Shown piece after piece: positions 44,321-53,358 of a stretch of 64,000 nucleotides of DNA. Made by a program: the position numbers and the translations under genes. Location of the stretch: assembly GCF_020055635.1 (NCBI RefSeq), contig NZ_JAIPUT010000021.1:1-64000 (forward strand). The letters are read 5' to 3'. This DNA comes from Marivita sp. GTDB lineage: Bacteria > Pseudomonadota > Alphaproteobacteria > Rhodobacterales > Rhodobacteraceae. Positions within the stretch are counted from its first letter, which is position 1. Each line of letters begins with the position of its first letter. The notes beneath the pieces were generated by a model, which saw nothing but the letters and a program-made list of their open reading frames with translations, did not search any database and was not told where the DNA came from.

Positions 44321-45472
44321 TCAATCAGAACAGGCAGATACGGTAGCGCGGGCCATGATGCGTTCCTCGTCCGTGGGGATCACCAGGATGCGGGTTGCGC
44401 CGGATCCGATATCTCGGGATCCGGCGGGAGCGTCGGTGTCGATGCTCAACCCGAGATACTCCAACCCGTCAACGATGCTGCGCCGGATGATGTCTGCGTT
44501 TTCGCCGATGCCGCCGCAGAAGACCAGGGCGTCGAGACCTCCCAGAACGGCGGAGAGCGCACCGATCTCTCGTCTGGCGCGAAAGACGTAGTAGTCGATG
44601 GCCTCCCGGGCCTCGGACCGGTCGGACGCCAGCAATTCACGCATGTCGCTTGAGATGCCGGACAATCCCAGAAGCCCGCTTTCGGTGTAAAGCAGGGAGA
44701 GGACCTCTTTCGGCGTCATGCCCTTCTGCTCGATCAGGTGAAGCACCGCCCCCGGATCGATCTGACCACAGCGCGTGCCCATGGGCAGCCCGTCCAGAGC
44801 GGAGAACCCCATTGTGGAGCCAATGCTCTGGCCGCGCTGGACTGCGCACATGGATGCGCCGTTGCCCAGATGGGCGATGATGATGCGACCGGCGTGAAGC
44901 TCCGGTTCGTCGCGGGCGATGACGCCGGTAATGTAATCGTAGCTCAGACCGTGAAAGCCGTAGCGCCGTATGCCGTCCTCATAGAACCGGCGCGGCAGGG
45001 CGAAGGTGTCATTGACCCAAGGGTGCCCGCGGTGGAACGCGGTGTCGAAACAGGCGACCTGCACGGCGTCCGGAAACAGGTCTCGCGCCGCCGCTATCCC
45101 GGCAAGATTATGCGGTTGATGCAGGGGCGCCAGCGGGACCAAGTCGGTCAAGGCGGCTTCGATCTCGGGCGTGACGCGCACCGGGTCCGAGAAATCCGGC
45201 CCGCCGTGAACGACGCGGTGCCCGATTCCAGCGATCGTGAGCCCCTCGAGATACGGTGCCAGCGCATCAAGCACCGCGGCAAGCGCGTCGCGATGGGTCT
45301 GTGCGCTGCACGGTGTCGTCGTCGAGTTGTCTTCAGTCTGGAGCACCAGTTGCGGGGTACGACCGATGCCGTCCACCTGCCCCCCCACGCGCAGCGTTGC
45401 ATCAACCGTGTCGTCATAAAGACCGAACTTGAGCGAAGACGACCCGGCGTTGAGCGTGAGGACCCCGTTCAT
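44321..45472 (-). CDS. ackA: Acetate kinase
   Basis: A 383-residue acetate/propionate kinase. Landmarks are the opening VLTLNAGSSSLKFGLYDD, HRVVHGGPDF, the catalytic region ACFDTAFHRGHP, YGFHGLSYDYI and AHLGNGASMCAVQ. It interconverts acyl phosphate and acid with ATP gain. It overlaps the phosphotransacetylase fusion gene upstream by 4 bases. In this operon it probably recovers ATP from acetyl- or other short acyl-phosphates released during PHA or overflow metabolism. Confidence 0.95.
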   Translation of the reverse strand: MNGVLTLNAGSSSLKFGLYDDTVDATLRVGGQVDGIGRTPQLVLQTEDNSTTTPCSAQTHRDALAAVLDALAPYLEGLTIAGIGHRVVHGGPDFSDPVRVTPEIEAALTDLVPLAPLHQPHNLAGIAAARDLFPDAVQVACFDTAFHRGHPWVNDTFALPRRFYEDGIRRYGFHGLSYDYITGVIARDEPELHAGRIIIAHLGNGASMCAVQRGQSIGSTMGFSALDGLPMGTRCGQIDPGAVLHLIEQKGMTPKEVLSLLYTESGLLGLSGISSDMRELLASDRSEAREAIDYYVFRARREIGALSAVLGGLDALVFCGGIGENADIIRRSIVDGLEYLGLSIDTDAPAGSRDIGSGATRILVIPTDEERIMARATVSACSD

Positions 45473-46875
45473 GGACGCTGGGAGGCGTTGTAAAGCGCCG
45501 CGATTGCCGCAGAGGCAGTGCGGGTCTTTGCGTCATCGGCGCGGCTTGTCAGGATGATCGGCACACGTGCGCCCAGAACCACGCCAGCGGCTTCGGCGCC
45601 CGCGAGATACATCAGCTGCTTGGCGATCATGTTGCCGGCCTCGAGGTCGGGAGCGACCAGAACATCCGCCTGCCCTGCCACGGGGGACACGATGCTCTTG
45701 GTGGCAACGGCGCGCATCGAGATGGCATTGTCGAAGGCCAGGGGTCCGTCCAGAAGCCCTCCGGTGATCTGACCGCGATCCGCCATCTTGCACAGGGCGC
45801 CCGCTTCGATCGTGGATTGCATCCGCGGGTTGATGGTTTCGACCGCCGACAGGATCGCCACCTTCGGAACATCGATGCCAATGGCCCGCGCGAGGTCGAT
45901 GGCGTTCTGGATGATGTCCGCCTTGGTCTCGAGGTCCGGCGCGATATTGATCGCGGCATCGGTGATGATCAGCGGTTTGGGATAGGTCGGCACGTCCATC
46001 ACGTAGACATGGCTCATGCGGCGTTCGGTGCGCAGGCCGCCGGTCTTGGAGACAATGGCGGACATCACCTCGTCCGTGTGCAATGCGCCTTTCATCAGGG
46101 CCTGGGCTGCGCCGGCACGGATCAGATCGACGGCGGCCTCGGCTGCAGCGTGGCTGTGGGGCGTGTCGACAATCTTCAACCCCGAGATATCGAGGGCATG
46201 TTCGTCGGCAACGGCCCGAATCCGCGCTGACGGTCCCACCAGAATGGGCGAGAGAATTCCGAGATCGCGCGCTTGCAGGGCGCCTTCAAGCGAGGGCTTG
46301 TCGCATGGGTGAACAACCGCCGTCACCGTGGGATCCAGCGCCTGGGCACGGACCAGCATCTCGCCATGTGCCTTGCCGTGTCGGTGCATCACAAGATCGG
46401 GCATGGTCATGCGGGGCCGACGGATCTTGCGATCCGGGGCGATCACTCTGGCGACGCCCTCGATCACCGGCTTTCCATCGCCATTGGTACAGGTACAGGC
46501 AAGCGTCAGCCTGTGACGCTCCGGGTCGCGGTCCGTGACCTCGACGCGGACCACAACCGTGTCGCCAACACCGACCGGCTTCAGGAATTTCAGCGATTGC
46601 TCGAGATAGATTGTCCCCGGTCCAGGCAGTTGCGTGCCGAGCACGTTCGAGATCAGAGCACCGCCCCACATGCCGTGCGCGATCACCTTGTGAAAGATGT
46701 CGCCCTCGGCGAATTCGACGTCCACATGGGCCGGGTTCACGTCACCCGACACGACGGCAAACGCGTCGATATCCTGCGCCGTCAAAGTGCGCACCAGTTC
46801 TGCGGAGTCGCCTATCTTGATCTCGTCGAAGGGGCGATTTTCGATGTACCCCAGCGGTTCCGGGTCAGACAACAT
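45469..46875 (-). CDS. MaoC hydratase–phosphate acyltransferase fusion
   Basis: A 468-residue bifunctional protein. Residues ~10-150 form a MaoC/(R)-specific enoyl-CoA hydratase domain with AVVSGDVNPAHVDVEFAEG, containing the hydratase-2 Asp/His motif. Residues ~165-468 form a phosphate acetyl/butyryltransferase (Pta/Ptb) domain with MKGALHTDEVMSAIV and DVLVAPDLEAGNMIAKQL. It would turn acyl-CoA into acyl phosphate for the acetate kinase that follows, and hydrate enoyl-CoA. The start at 46875 overlaps the fabI stop by 11 bases. Confidence 0.9.
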   Translation of the reverse strand: MLSDPEPLGYIENRPFDEIKIGDSAELVRTLTAQDIDAFAVVSGDVNPAHVDVEFAEGDIFHKVIAHGMWGGALISNVLGTQLPGPGTIYLEQSLKFLKPVGVGDTVVVRVEVTDRDPERHRLTLACTCTNGDGKPVIEGVARVIAPDRKIRRPRMTMPDLVMHRHGKAHGEMLVRAQALDPTVTAVVHPCDKPSLEGALQARDLGILSPILVGPSARIRAVADEHALDISGLKIVDTPHSHAAAEAAVDLIRAGAAQALMKGALHTDEVMSAIVSKTGGLRTERRMSHVYVMDVPTYPKPLIITDAAINIAPDLETKADIIQNAIDLARAIGIDVPKVAILSAVETINPRMQSTIEAGALCKMADRGQITGGLLDGPLAFDNAISMRAVATKSIVSPVAGQADVLVAPDLEAGNMIAKQLMYLAGAEAAGVVLGARVPIILTSRADDAKTRTASAAIAALYNASQRP

Positions 46876-47647
46876 GATGTCCTCCGTCAATGAAAGCCGT
46901 GTTGCCGCTGACCGAGACCGCAAAGTCGGACACGAGACACGCAGCCATCGCGCCAACTTCTTCGATTGTGGTCAGGCGGTGCAGTGGTGCGCGCGTGCGA
47001 GCATCATCGATCAGTTCGTCAAAGTGATCAATGCCCGAAGCCGCACGCGTTTCCAACGGTCCGGGTGACAATGCGTTCACCCGGATGTTCTTTTCCCCAA
47101 GCTCCACCGAGAGATAACGTGTCGTGGCCTCCAAGGCGGCCTTGACCGGCCCCATGATGTTGTAGTTGCCGACGACTTTCTCTGCGCCATGATAAGAGAC
47201 GGTCAGGATCGTCCCGCCATCCGCCATCAGTGGTTCCGCCCGCTTGGCGAGGCGGATCAGCGAATGCACCGAGACATCCATGGCCAGCGCGAACCCGTCC
47301 TGCGAACAGTCCACGACCCGCCCGTGCAGATCGTCGCGCGGGCAAAAGGCGATTGAATGCACCAGGAAATCGAGCTTGCCCCAGGTCTGTCGGATCTGCG
47401 TGAAGACAGTGTCCAACTGTGCGCTGTCCGTCACGTCGAGGGGCAAGAGCAAGTCAGCGTCCAGAGACGTCGCCACGGGTTCAACGTAGTGGAGCGCCTT
47501 TTCATTCTGGTAGGTCAGGCAAAGCCTTGCTCCGGACGCCCTGAACGCGGCGGCGCAGCCCGCTGCGATGGAGTGCTCGTTTGCAATGCCAACCACAAGC
47601 CCGACCTTGCCCTTGAGAAAGTCATTTTCAGGAAACATGCCGGTCAC
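46865..47647 (-). CDS. fabI: Enoyl-[acyl-carrier-protein] reductase (FabI type)
   Basis: A 260-residue NADH-dependent enoyl reductase. The divergent SDR nucleotide motif GLVVGIANEHSIA and the active-site stretch VSYHGAEKVVGNYNIMGPVK with the Tyr and Lys of FabI are visible. A main fatty-acid fabI is usually elsewhere, so this copy probably serves the phaC/pta/ack operon. It overlaps the PhaC-like gene by 4 bases upstream and the fusion gene by 11 bases downstream. Confidence 0.88.
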   Translation of the reverse strand: MTGMFPENDFLKGKVGLVVGIANEHSIAAGCAAAFRASGARLCLTYQNEKALHYVEPVATSLDADLLLPLDVTDSAQLDTVFTQIRQTWGKLDFLVHSIAFCPRDDLHGRVVDCSQDGFALAMDVSVHSLIRLAKRAEPLMADGGTILTVSYHGAEKVVGNYNIMGPVKAALEATTRYLSVELGEKNIRVNALSPGPLETRAASGIDHFDELIDDARTRAPLHRLTTIEEVGAMAACLVSDFAVSVSGNTAFIDGGHHVV

Positions 47648-49371
47648 TCCTGAAATACATATGTGCCGGGCGCATCATCGAGCGCCTTGCCCATTTTCGG
47701 CGGCTGGCCTTTCGGTCCCGACTTATCTGCCAACCATGCCGCCCATGCGGGCCACCAGCTTCCGTCTTCACGCTGCGCCGCCTGCATCCAATCCTCCGGA
47801 GACAGGGCTTTTCCCTGATCGCGGGCTGTGTGAAGGCGATAGTGTCGGTGGCTGTGGCCGGGCTCCGAGAGAACACCGGCGTTGTGCCCGCCATTGGTCA
47901 AGGCAAAGGTGACATCCGCATGGGCGAGATTGTGGATTTTGAAGACCGAGGTCCACGGTGCGATGTGATCGGTTTCCGTGCCCACGGCAAAGACCGGGCT
48001 GCGAATATCACGCAAGGAAATGTGATGCCCATCCACATGATACCGACCCGCTGCGAGGTCGTTGTTGAGAAACATGTGCCGCAGATATTCCGAGTGCATC
48101 CGGGCAGGCATACGTGTCGTGTCCGCATTCCATGACATGAGATCGTTCATCGGCGCGTCTTCGTCTCCGAGCAGATATTTATGGATCATCTGCGACCAGA
48201 CCAGGTCGTTCGACCGCAACATCTGAAATGCGCTCATCATCTGGCTGGCATCGAGATAGCCCTGCGCGTGCATCACGTCCTCGAGAAACGACACCTGGCT
48301 TTCGTCAATGAAAAGGCTGAGTTCCCCCGGCTCACTGAAATCGGTTTGCGCGGCCAGCAGCGTCATGCTTGCGAGGCGGTTATCGCCGTCCCGCGCCATC
48401 GCCGCGGCTGCAATCGAGAGCAAGGTGCCGCCAAGGCAATATCCCGCGGCGTGCACAGAATGCATGCCAGTCCGATCCGCGATGACATCGAGTGCGGCGC
48501 GCGGACCGAGGTCCAGATAGTCCTGCATGCCGTAATGCGCATCTTCTGCGGTGGGGTTGCGCCAGGAAATCATGAAAACCGTGAACCCTTGCTCCGTGAG
48601 ATAGCGGACAAGCGAGTTCCCGGGGCTGAGGTCAAGAATGTAGTATTTCATGATCCATGCCGGAACGATCAGAACCGGTTCGGGGTGAACTTGTTCCGTT
48701 GTCGGTTCGTACTGGATCAATTCGATCAGGTGATTGCGATACACCACCCTGCCCGGTGCCGTGGCGACATCTTTGCCGATCTTGGCAGTCTTCGCGGGTT
48801 GCTCTCCTGATGTGACGTCACGCACCACGCGGTCCAGACCGTGATGAATGTTTGCTCCACCTGTCTGCAGTGTCCGGGCCAAAACCTTCGGATTGGTCAT
48901 CGGAAAATTGGAGGGCGAAACCGCGTCGAGGATTTGGCGCGTGAGAAACGCCATCGACGCCTGACGCGAGGGCGCAAGCCCCGGCACGTTGCGGGCAGCT
49001 TTCTCAGCCAATTCCTCGGTCAACAAGAATGCCTGTGCCGCCGCTGCAAATGACGGATATTGCCACTCGGGACCGGTGAACCTGCGGTCCGTTTTCGGAG
49101 GTGTCACCGGTTGCAGGTCCGGATCATCGGGACAGCCCGACGAGACGTAGCGCAACCACTCCATCCATCCCTCTGTGGCCGACTTGGCCAAGTCGACGTG
49201 AAGATCGGGGGCGGTTGCAAAATGCACCGCCCAGTCGCTCCACAAGGCCTGCGTCGAGACCGGAGAACTGCCTTGAGACCACTTGGTAAGCAGTCTCCGA
49301 AGCGGGCGTTGGTGTATACTGTGCGCGGGAGCGTCCTCAGTGTCGGATGCTTTGGGTTGAAAATCTTTCAT
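47644..49371 (-). CDS. PHA synthase-like alpha/beta-hydrolase (PhaC family)
   Basis: A 575-residue protein with the PhaC N-terminal domain (ILDAVSPSNFPMTNPKVLART near 148) and an alpha/beta-hydrolase fold. The lipase-like box is GYCLGG with the catalytic Cys312; Asp468 (TETDHIAPW) and His496 (NGGHNAGV) complete the triad of polyhydroxyalkanoate synthases. It polymerises 3-hydroxyacyl-CoA. It heads the operon with fabI, maoC-pta and ackA, a grouping that may supply or recycle acyl-CoA units. No phasin or phaA/phaB gene is nearby. Confidence 0.9.
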   Translation of the reverse strand: MKDFQPKASDTEDAPAHSIHQRPLRRLLTKWSQGSSPVSTQALWSDWAVHFATAPDLHVDLAKSATEGWMEWLRYVSSGCPDDPDLQPVTPPKTDRRFTGPEWQYPSFAAAAQAFLLTEELAEKAARNVPGLAPSRQASMAFLTRQILDAVSPSNFPMTNPKVLARTLQTGGANIHHGLDRVVRDVTSGEQPAKTAKIGKDVATAPGRVVYRNHLIELIQYEPTTEQVHPEPVLIVPAWIMKYYILDLSPGNSLVRYLTEQGFTVFMISWRNPTAEDAHYGMQDYLDLGPRAALDVIADRTGMHSVHAAGYCLGGTLLSIAAAAMARDGDNRLASMTLLAAQTDFSEPGELSLFIDESQVSFLEDVMHAQGYLDASQMMSAFQMLRSNDLVWSQMIHKYLLGDEDAPMNDLMSWNADTTRMPARMHSEYLRHMFLNNDLAAGRYHVDGHHISLRDIRSPVFAVGTETDHIAPWTSVFKIHNLAHADVTFALTNGGHNAGVLSEPGHSHRHYRLHTARDQGKALSPEDWMQAAQREDGSWWPAWAAWLADKSGPKGQPPKMGKALDDAPGTYVFQE

Positions 49372-50063
49372 CGGATCCTGGCGAAGTCATCATGTACCGC
49401 CTCCCGCTTAGAACCTTTTCATAACAGTCCAACAACACCGCTGAAGATCTTTCAGGTAACTCTCGACAAACGGGTCTTTTTGACCGGAGTGGAGCCCAAT
49501 CCACGCAGTTTGCCGCTTTTTCAGGCGTCCGCTCAAAGCGTCGCGTTGTGAAATCTTCGATCACACTGGGACCAGGCGCGGCGGCTCTGCGACCTGCCGG
49601 ACGAACTCGACATTCCAGCGGGTTCGCGATGCTTTGCGATCTATGTTGCGCCTTCGGGCAGCCGATCCCGGAAGTCGGTGCCCTCGGTGCAGCGCCGCCC
49701 CTGAATATCCCGCCAGATCGCCGCCCTGCAGCGAGCAAGGTCTTCTGAGATGCAGCAGGCAGGGAGCTCGGGCGCGAAGAAGCCATGCGAAAGGAGCCGC
49801 CTGAATCTCGCGGAAGGATTTCTGGCTGTCAATATTCACACCCTTTCAAGTTGGCCGGGTGCTCAATCGCCACTGCTTAACGGAGGGATAGAAGTTGAGC
49901 CTCAAGCGCCATGCAGATCACGTCAACTTTCGCTCTACCATAAACATACGACTTCTTGCTGTGCTCAAGTCCGGCCAGAGGACACGAATTGACTGTCCAA
50001 TGGACATTTGGACGGTCCTGATGGTCAAGTTTTGGTGGTCGCTTCAACAGACCCCCACCCGCC
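49372..50063. other. Intergenic region between the PhaC-like gene and nrdJ
   Basis: About 690 bases with no recognisable gene. A leftward frame around 49641-49832 (ISEDLARCRAAIWRDIQGRR) has no known domain. Near nrdJ there are two close palindromes, TGTCCAATGGACA (49994-50006) and GGACGGTCC (50010-50018). The promoter of the leftward phaC-like operon should be near 49400-49500, where the sequence is AT-richer. Confidence 0.4.
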
Positions 50064-52355
50064 TCAGCCGCACTTGCTGTGGCCGCAGGAGCCGCAGGTC
50101 ATGCAGCCTTCGATCATGCGCATGTCGTACTGGCCGCAGGATGGGCAGGCCTTGCCGCGCGGCGGATCGAGGTTGACGACTTGTGCCTGCGGGTCGGATT
50201 TGAGACCCATGCCTTCGCCTGCAAGGAATCCGATGGCGATCATGTGCTGTTCGATCACCCCGCCGATGGCGGCGAGGATCGACGGGATGTACTTGCCCTG
50301 CACCCAAGCCCCACCGCGCGGGTCGAACACCGCCTTGAGTTCCTCGACCACGAAGGACACGTCGCCGCCGCGCCGGAACACCGCCGAGATCATCCGCGTC
50401 AGGGCCACGGTCCAGGCGAAATGCTCCATGTTCTTGGAATTGATGAACACCTCGAACGGCCTGCGATGCCCGCCGACGATGATGTCGTTGATCGTCAGGT
50501 AGATCGCGTGTTCGCTGTCGGGCCATTTCAGCTTGTAGGTCGCGCCTTCCAGCGCCTTGGGCCGGTCGAGCGGTTCGGACATGTAGATCACGTCGCCATG
50601 CGGCTGCTGCGGTTCGTCGTCCGAAGACGTCACCACTTCCGGTGCGTCCGATTTCTTCTCATCCGAAACACTCAACACCGACCCCGTCACATCGTTTGGC
50701 CGGTAGGTCGTGCAGCCTTTGCAGCCGGTCTCGTAGGCCTCCATGTAGACGTCCTTGAACGCCTCGAAGCTGATATCCTCGGGGCAGTTGATCGTCTTGG
50801 AGATCGAACTGTCCACCCATTTCTGCGCCGCCGCCTGCATCTTGACGTGCTCCAGCGGGGCCAGCGTCTGGGCGTTCACGAAAAACTCCGGCAAGTCGCG
50901 GTCGCCGAATTTCTCGCGCCACATCTGCACGGCGTAATCGACCACTTCTTCCTCGGTGCGGGTGCCGTCCTTCTGCAAGACCTTGCGGGTATAGGCATAG
51001 GCGAAGACCGGCTCGATCCCCGACGACACGTTGCCGGCATAAAGCGAGATCGTTCCCGTCGGGGCAATCGAGGTCAGCAGCGCGTTGCGGATGCCGTGTT
51101 CGCGGATGGCCTCGCGGACATCATCGTCCATCTGCATCATCGTGCCCGACGCCAGGTATTTGTCGGCATCGAAAAGCGGGAACGCGCCTTTTTCCTTGGC
51201 CAGGTCCACCGACGCCAGATAGGCCGCCCGCGCAATCGCCTTGAGCCACGCCTCGGTCTGTCGCGCCGCCTCGTCCGAGCCATAGCGCAGACCGAGCATC
51301 AGGAGCGCATCGGCCAACCCGGTGACACCCAGCCCGATGCGGCGCTTGGCCTGTGCCTCGGCCCGCTGCGCCTCGAGCGGAAAGCGCGAGGCGTCGACCA
51401 CGTTGTCCATCATCCGCACGGCGGTGGCGACCAGAGCGTTCAGCGCCTCCACGTCCAGCGCCGCCGCGTCCTCGAACGGGTCCGTCACCAGCCGCGCCAT
51501 GTTGATCGACCCGAGAAGGCACGCGCCATAGGGCGGCAAGGGCTGTTCGCCGCAGGGGTTCGTCGCCGCGATGGTCTCGACATAGCTCAGGTTGTTCGCC
51601 TGGTTGATCCGGTCGATGAAGATCACTCCCGGTTCGGCATAGTCATAGGTCGCGCGCATGATCCGGTTCCACAAATCGCGCGCCTGAACCGTACGGTAGA
51701 CGGTGCCGTCAAAGGCCAGATCCCACGACCGGTCCGCCTTGACCGCTTCCATGAACGCATCCGTCACCAGCACCGACAGGTTGAACATGCGCAGCCGGGC
51801 GGCATCGGCCTTGGCGCCGATGAAATCCTCGATATCCGGGTGATCACAGCGCATCGTCGCCATCATCGCGCCCCGGCGCGACCCCGCCGACATGATCGTC
51901 CGGCACATCGCGTCCCACACGTCCATGAAGGACAGCGGCCCCGAGGCATCCGCCGCCACACCTTTGACATCCGCGCCCTTGGGGCGGATCGTGCTGAAAT
52001 CATAGCCGATGCCACCGCCCTGCTGCATGGTCAGCGCGGCCTCTTTCAGCATCTCGAAAATGCCGCCCATGCTGTCGGGGATCGTGCCCATGACAAAGCA
52101 GTTGAACAGCGTCACTGACCGCGCCGTACCTGCGCCCGCCGTGATCCGCCCGGCGGGCAGGTATTTGAAATCCTCAAGCGCCGCGTAAAACCGGTCTTCC
52201 CAGACCTGCGGTTCTGCCTCGACCTCGGCCAGAGACCGCGCGATGCGGCGCCACGTGTCCTCGACCGTGCTGTCCACAGGGGTCCCGTCCGCCTGTTTCA
52301 GGCGATACTTCATATCCCAGATCTGTTCAGCAATCGGAGCGTTAAAGCGAGACAT
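50064..52355 (-). CDS. nrdJ: Vitamin B12-dependent ribonucleotide reductase (class II)
   Basis: A 763-residue adenosylcobalamin-dependent reductase that makes deoxyribonucleotides with or without oxygen. Landmarks are FNCFVMGTIPDS near the start of the barrel, the active-site loop NPCGEQPLPPYGACLLGSIN and the radical-site region IAPTGTISLYAGN. The C-terminal tail CPSCGQYDMRMIEGCMTCGS is a zinc-ribbon-like cluster with several Cys for re-reduction. The ATG at 52355 gives the family-like start FNAPIAEQIWDMKYRLK. DnaA boxes lie about 110-130 bases upstream. Confidence 0.95.
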   Translation of the reverse strand: MSRFNAPIAEQIWDMKYRLKQADGTPVDSTVEDTWRRIARSLAEVEAEPQVWEDRFYAALEDFKYLPAGRITAGAGTARSVTLFNCFVMGTIPDSMGGIFEMLKEAALTMQQGGGIGYDFSTIRPKGADVKGVAADASGPLSFMDVWDAMCRTIMSAGSRRGAMMATMRCDHPDIEDFIGAKADAARLRMFNLSVLVTDAFMEAVKADRSWDLAFDGTVYRTVQARDLWNRIMRATYDYAEPGVIFIDRINQANNLSYVETIAATNPCGEQPLPPYGACLLGSINMARLVTDPFEDAAALDVEALNALVATAVRMMDNVVDASRFPLEAQRAEAQAKRRIGLGVTGLADALLMLGLRYGSDEAARQTEAWLKAIARAAYLASVDLAKEKGAFPLFDADKYLASGTMMQMDDDVREAIREHGIRNALLTSIAPTGTISLYAGNVSSGIEPVFAYAYTRKVLQKDGTRTEEEVVDYAVQMWREKFGDRDLPEFFVNAQTLAPLEHVKMQAAAQKWVDSSISKTINCPEDISFEAFKDVYMEAYETGCKGCTTYRPNDVTGSVLSVSDEKKSDAPEVVTSSDDEPQQPHGDVIYMSEPLDRPKALEGATYKLKWPDSEHAIYLTINDIIVGGHRRPFEVFINSKNMEHFAWTVALTRMISAVFRRGGDVSFVVEELKAVFDPRGGAWVQGKYIPSILAAIGGVIEQHMIAIGFLAGEGMGLKSDPQAQVVNLDPPRGKACPSCGQYDMRMIEGCMTCGSCGHSKCG

Positions 52356-52691
52356 GGCAGCGATTCCCATTTGGAGAGCAGACCGACAACATAACGCAAG
52401 AATCGGTCTTTCCACAACGTCTTGATTGGCGATCCATCAACCCTACCACATCCTGCGGCACCTGTGGAGAACCTTGTGGATAACCCGGCAGGCCGGGCAG
52501 GCGCGCAACCGCACCCTTTTCCGCCGCTTTAAGGATCGCCCTTGTATTCTGCGCCCAAAGAGTGCATATGAGTGAGGCAAAGATTCTTCCGATGACCTTC
52601 TGTTTCCTAACGGCCTCAGGCGATCCTACGACGACACTGAGCCGGGCCATCGCATGTTGCGGGTGGCGACTACACTTTAGGAGACAACACG
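52356..52691. other. Divergent promoter region of nrdJ and the cold-shock gene
   Basis: About 335 bases. For nrdJ (leftward) a possible promoter is TTGTGG and TTATGT with a 17-base spacer at about 52391-52418. Two DnaA-box-like sites lie further upstream. The rightward cold-shock gene has a long untranslated leader, common for cold-shock mRNAs, ending in AGGAG at 52679-52683. No gene is seen. Confidence 0.45.
52463..52483. promoter_or_regulatory. Two DnaA boxes upstream of nrdJ
   Basis: TTATCCACA (minus strand, 52475-52483) is a perfect DnaA box; TTCTCCACA (52463-52471) differs at one base. They have the same orientation and a 12-base period. In E. coli DnaA boxes control nrdAB, linking dNTP supply to replication; here they lie upstream of a class II enzyme. 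Binding is inferred from sequence only. Confidence 0.6.
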
Positions 52692-52898
52692 ATGGCAAAT
52701 GGCACCGTGAAATGGTTCAACGGCCAAAAAGGCTTTGGCTTCATCGCACCCGAGCATGGTTCGAAGGACATCTTCGTTCACATCTCCGCGCTCGAGCGCG
52801 CCGGTCTGCACCAGCTTGACGATGGTCAGGCTGTGACCTTCGACATCGAAAGTGGCCGTGACGGCCGCGAAAGCGCGACAAATCTTGCGCTGGCATAA
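52692..52898 (+). CDS. Cold-shock protein (CspA family)
   Basis: A 68-residue single-stranded nucleic-acid-binding protein. The RNP1 motif KGFGFIAP and RNP2 motif DIFVHIS are present after NGTVKWFNGQ. It acts as an RNA chaperone in the cytoplasm. AGGAGA lies 8 bases before the ATG, and a GC-rich terminator follows. Confidence 0.95.
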   Translation: MANGTVKWFNGQKGFGFIAPEHGSKDIFVHISALERAGLHQLDDGQAVTFDIESGRDGRESATNLALA

Positions 52899-52921
52899 GC
52901 CACTGCTGGACTGAATTCAAG

Positions 52922-52954
52922 GCGGGTGCGGTCCTCGGACGGCGCCCGCTTTTT
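52922..52954 (+). terminator. Rho-independent terminator after the cold-shock gene
   Basis: GCGGGTGC pairs with GCGCCCGC (one G-T pair) around a GGTCCTCGGAC loop that may pair further, followed by TTTTTC. It lies about 24 bases after the stop codon at 52898. Confidence 0.8.
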
Positions 52955-53016
52955 CATTTGCACGCCCGCTTTATCAGCCCACGGCTTCACAGCCCAACCG
53001 TCAAGGAGATCCATTG

Positions 53017-53247
53017 ATGGCAAAACTGAACAAAGACACTCTTTTCAAGGCGCCGCAGAACAAGGCCGAAACGGTCATGGACAAGACAACACGCGTCGTG
53101 CGCGAAATGCTCGACACCGAAACCGAAAAGCGCGAGGCCAAGACCCAGCGCCTTCGCAAGACCCGACTGGAGCGCGAAGCGGCCACGCAGGAGGACGCCC
53201 CCGAGGCGAAACCCAAGACCCGCGCGCGCAAATCCTCGACGGGCTGA
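53017..53247 (+). CDS. Small basic hypothetical protein
   Basis: A 76-residue, highly charged protein opening MAKLNKDTLFKAPQNKAE, then a helical stretch rich in Glu, Arg and Thr (REMLDTETEKREAKTQRLRK) and a Lys/Arg tail PKTRARKSSTG. AAGGAGA lies 8 bases before the ATG, so it is likely translated. It lies between the cold-shock gene and a DUF998 gene. The composition suggests a nucleic-acid-associated or disordered protein; I do not know a family. Confidence 0.6.
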   Translation: MAKLNKDTLFKAPQNKAETVMDKTTRVVREMLDTETEKREAKTQRLRKTRLEREAATQEDAPEAKPKTRARKSSTG

Positions 53248-53358
53248 CCGCGGAACCCCGTTCATCCCGCCGCCCGAAGCTCCGCTCTCGGTATTGCGGG
53301 TCGATGTGAACCAAATCCGCCCCTGCGGCGTTGTTTCCGCGCCTGAGGGAGGACAGTC

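Noticed and set aside
52414-52432. Possible NrdR box (CCACAACGTCTTGATTGG) before nrdJ
   Set aside because: The inverted repeat is imperfect in the right half, and a single weak site without a partner is not enough to call.
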